Assembly (NCBI GenBank): GCA_963698265.1
Contig: CAVOQC010000004.1
Coordinates: 806,001-870,000 of the forward strand
DNA: 64,000 nucleotides
Direction: 5' to 3'
Source: FEB-7 sp963698265
GTDB taxonomy: Bacteria; Pseudomonadota; Gammaproteobacteria; Burkholderiales; Usitatibacteraceae
The notes below the pieces were generated by a model. The model was not told the origin of the DNA. It was given only the letters and a program-made list of their open reading frames with translations, and ran no database searches. Position numbers and translations under genes: made by a program. Each line of letters starts with the position of its first letter. Positions within the stretch are counted from its first letter, which is position 1. This document shows, in pieces, positions 63,624-64,000 of the stretch.

Positions 63624-64000
63624 CTATCCGCGTCGGCCATTCGCCACCTCCATTGCACTCTGCACACGTTTGACCGCCACCCACAGTCGACTCCTTGTGG
63701 ATTTCGCCATCGGCTTTCCCTTCGCCATGTCCGATGCGGCTATGGCAACGACCAGGAACTCCACTTCCAGACTGGCAAGGACGTCTGCTGCTGGGTAATG
63801 TAAAGGTCGACGCGAAGGGGTGTTTGCAGTTTTGTCGGGAAACAGGACTTCAAACCCTAGTCCGACGGCATCCAGAACCTGCTGGTTGGTACATCCAGCG
63901 TGGCAACGCATTAGGACTTTGCCGTCGTCCTTCTCGGTGATCGAGAGGCTGGGGGAGCGGTCGTCATGGGCCGGGCAGCAGGCGTTCCATCTGCCGGGAG
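63624..64000 (-). CDS. CHC2 zinc-finger primase-like protein (cut by window edge)
   Basis: The frame is open from the stop at 63624 to the right edge, 125 codons. Read from the edge it gives CCPAHDDRSPSLSI, then GKVLMRCHAGCTNQQVLDAVGL, the CHC2-type zinc ribbon (C-x2-H, later C-x3-C) of DNA primases. The C-terminal helical tail (PLHYPAADVLASLEVEFLVV ... STRSRLWVAVKRVQSAMEVA) matches small primase-like proteins found in phages and integrative elements. The ATG at 63911 lies inside the zinc finger and is not the start; the true start is beyond the window. Suggests a replication module of an integrated element to the right. Confidence 0.75.
   Translation of the reverse strand, partial: PGRWNACCPAHDDRSPSLSITEKDDGKVLMRCHAGCTNQQVLDAVGLGFEVLFPDKTANTPSRRPLHYPAADVLASLEVEFLVVAIAASDMAKGKPMAKSTRSRLWVAVKRVQSAMEVANGRRG

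Noticed and set aside
63695..63940. Short plus-strand frame near the right edge
   Set aside because: Antisense to the CHC2 primase-like frame, which has a clear zinc-finger signature.

Overview
The window is a stretch of a high-GC betaproteobacterial chromosome. This is inferred from the gene orders plsX-fabHDG-acpP-fabF-pabC-mltG-tmk-holB-pilZ-tatD and rluC/rne, from the GTGA/ATGA-coupled starts, and from protein families typical of Burkholderiales/Rhodocyclales-like bacteria. I cannot name the species. The left 59.7 kb looks like ordinary core chromosome. The last ~4.2 kb is clearly lower in GC and looks like an accessory island entered through an insertion sequence.

1-11 kb (minus strand) is the fatty-acid/phospholipid and cell-envelope operon: yceD-rpmF-plsX-fabH-fabD-fabG-acpP-fabF-pabC-mltG-tmk-holB-pilZ-tatD-rlmM (cut by the left edge). 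A divergent AT-rich promoter separates it from maf and an RsmI-like methyltransferase. 12.3-18.1 kb (minus) holds a four-PAS GGDEF-EAL protein, then the coupled set sppA, Rieske protein, gph and rluC. rne reads the other way behind a ~350-nt leader with strong hairpins. 21.5-28.7 kb holds a GST-kappa-like isomerase, an AhpD-like protein, a low-molecular-weight phosphatase, uvrB, a membrane PAS histidine kinase and an aspartate aminotransferase.

28.8-36.0 kb (minus) is a complete structural operon for a soluble NAD-linked [NiFe] hydrogenase, hoxF-hoxU-hoxY-hoxH-hoxW, followed directly by a FadH-type 2,4-dienoyl-CoA reductase. A tRNA-Leu(UAA) lies just upstream. 36.3-46.8 kb mixes signalling genes (a diguanylate cyclase, a dCache/PAS histidine kinase, a degenerate GGDEF membrane protein) with pyruvate phosphate dikinase behind CRP/FNR-type sites, an FMN-dependent hydroxy-acid dehydrogenase and a secreted Hcp-like protein. 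46.9-58.9 kb is a carbon/amino-acid block: putA, a ClC transporter, L-serine dehydratase, an RpiR-type regulator, and a TAXI-TRAP transporter with its UspA-like protein.

58.9-64 kb: pagP is the last host-like gene. It is followed by an IS3-family element that has inverted repeats and orfB but no orfA, then an HNH-type protein, a secreted protein, a SHOCT-domain protein that lacks its N-terminus, and, cut by the right edge, a CHC2 zinc-finger primase-like gene of the kind carried on integrated elements.

The most notable observations are the truncated-gene junction near 62.5 kb, the primase-like gene at the right edge, CRP/FNR-type palindromes before ppdK and before the degenerate GGDEF gene, the GEGR minisatellite inside rne, and the Hox/FadH linkage. 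I did not find a clearly new multi-gene system, CRISPR array or defence island within the window.
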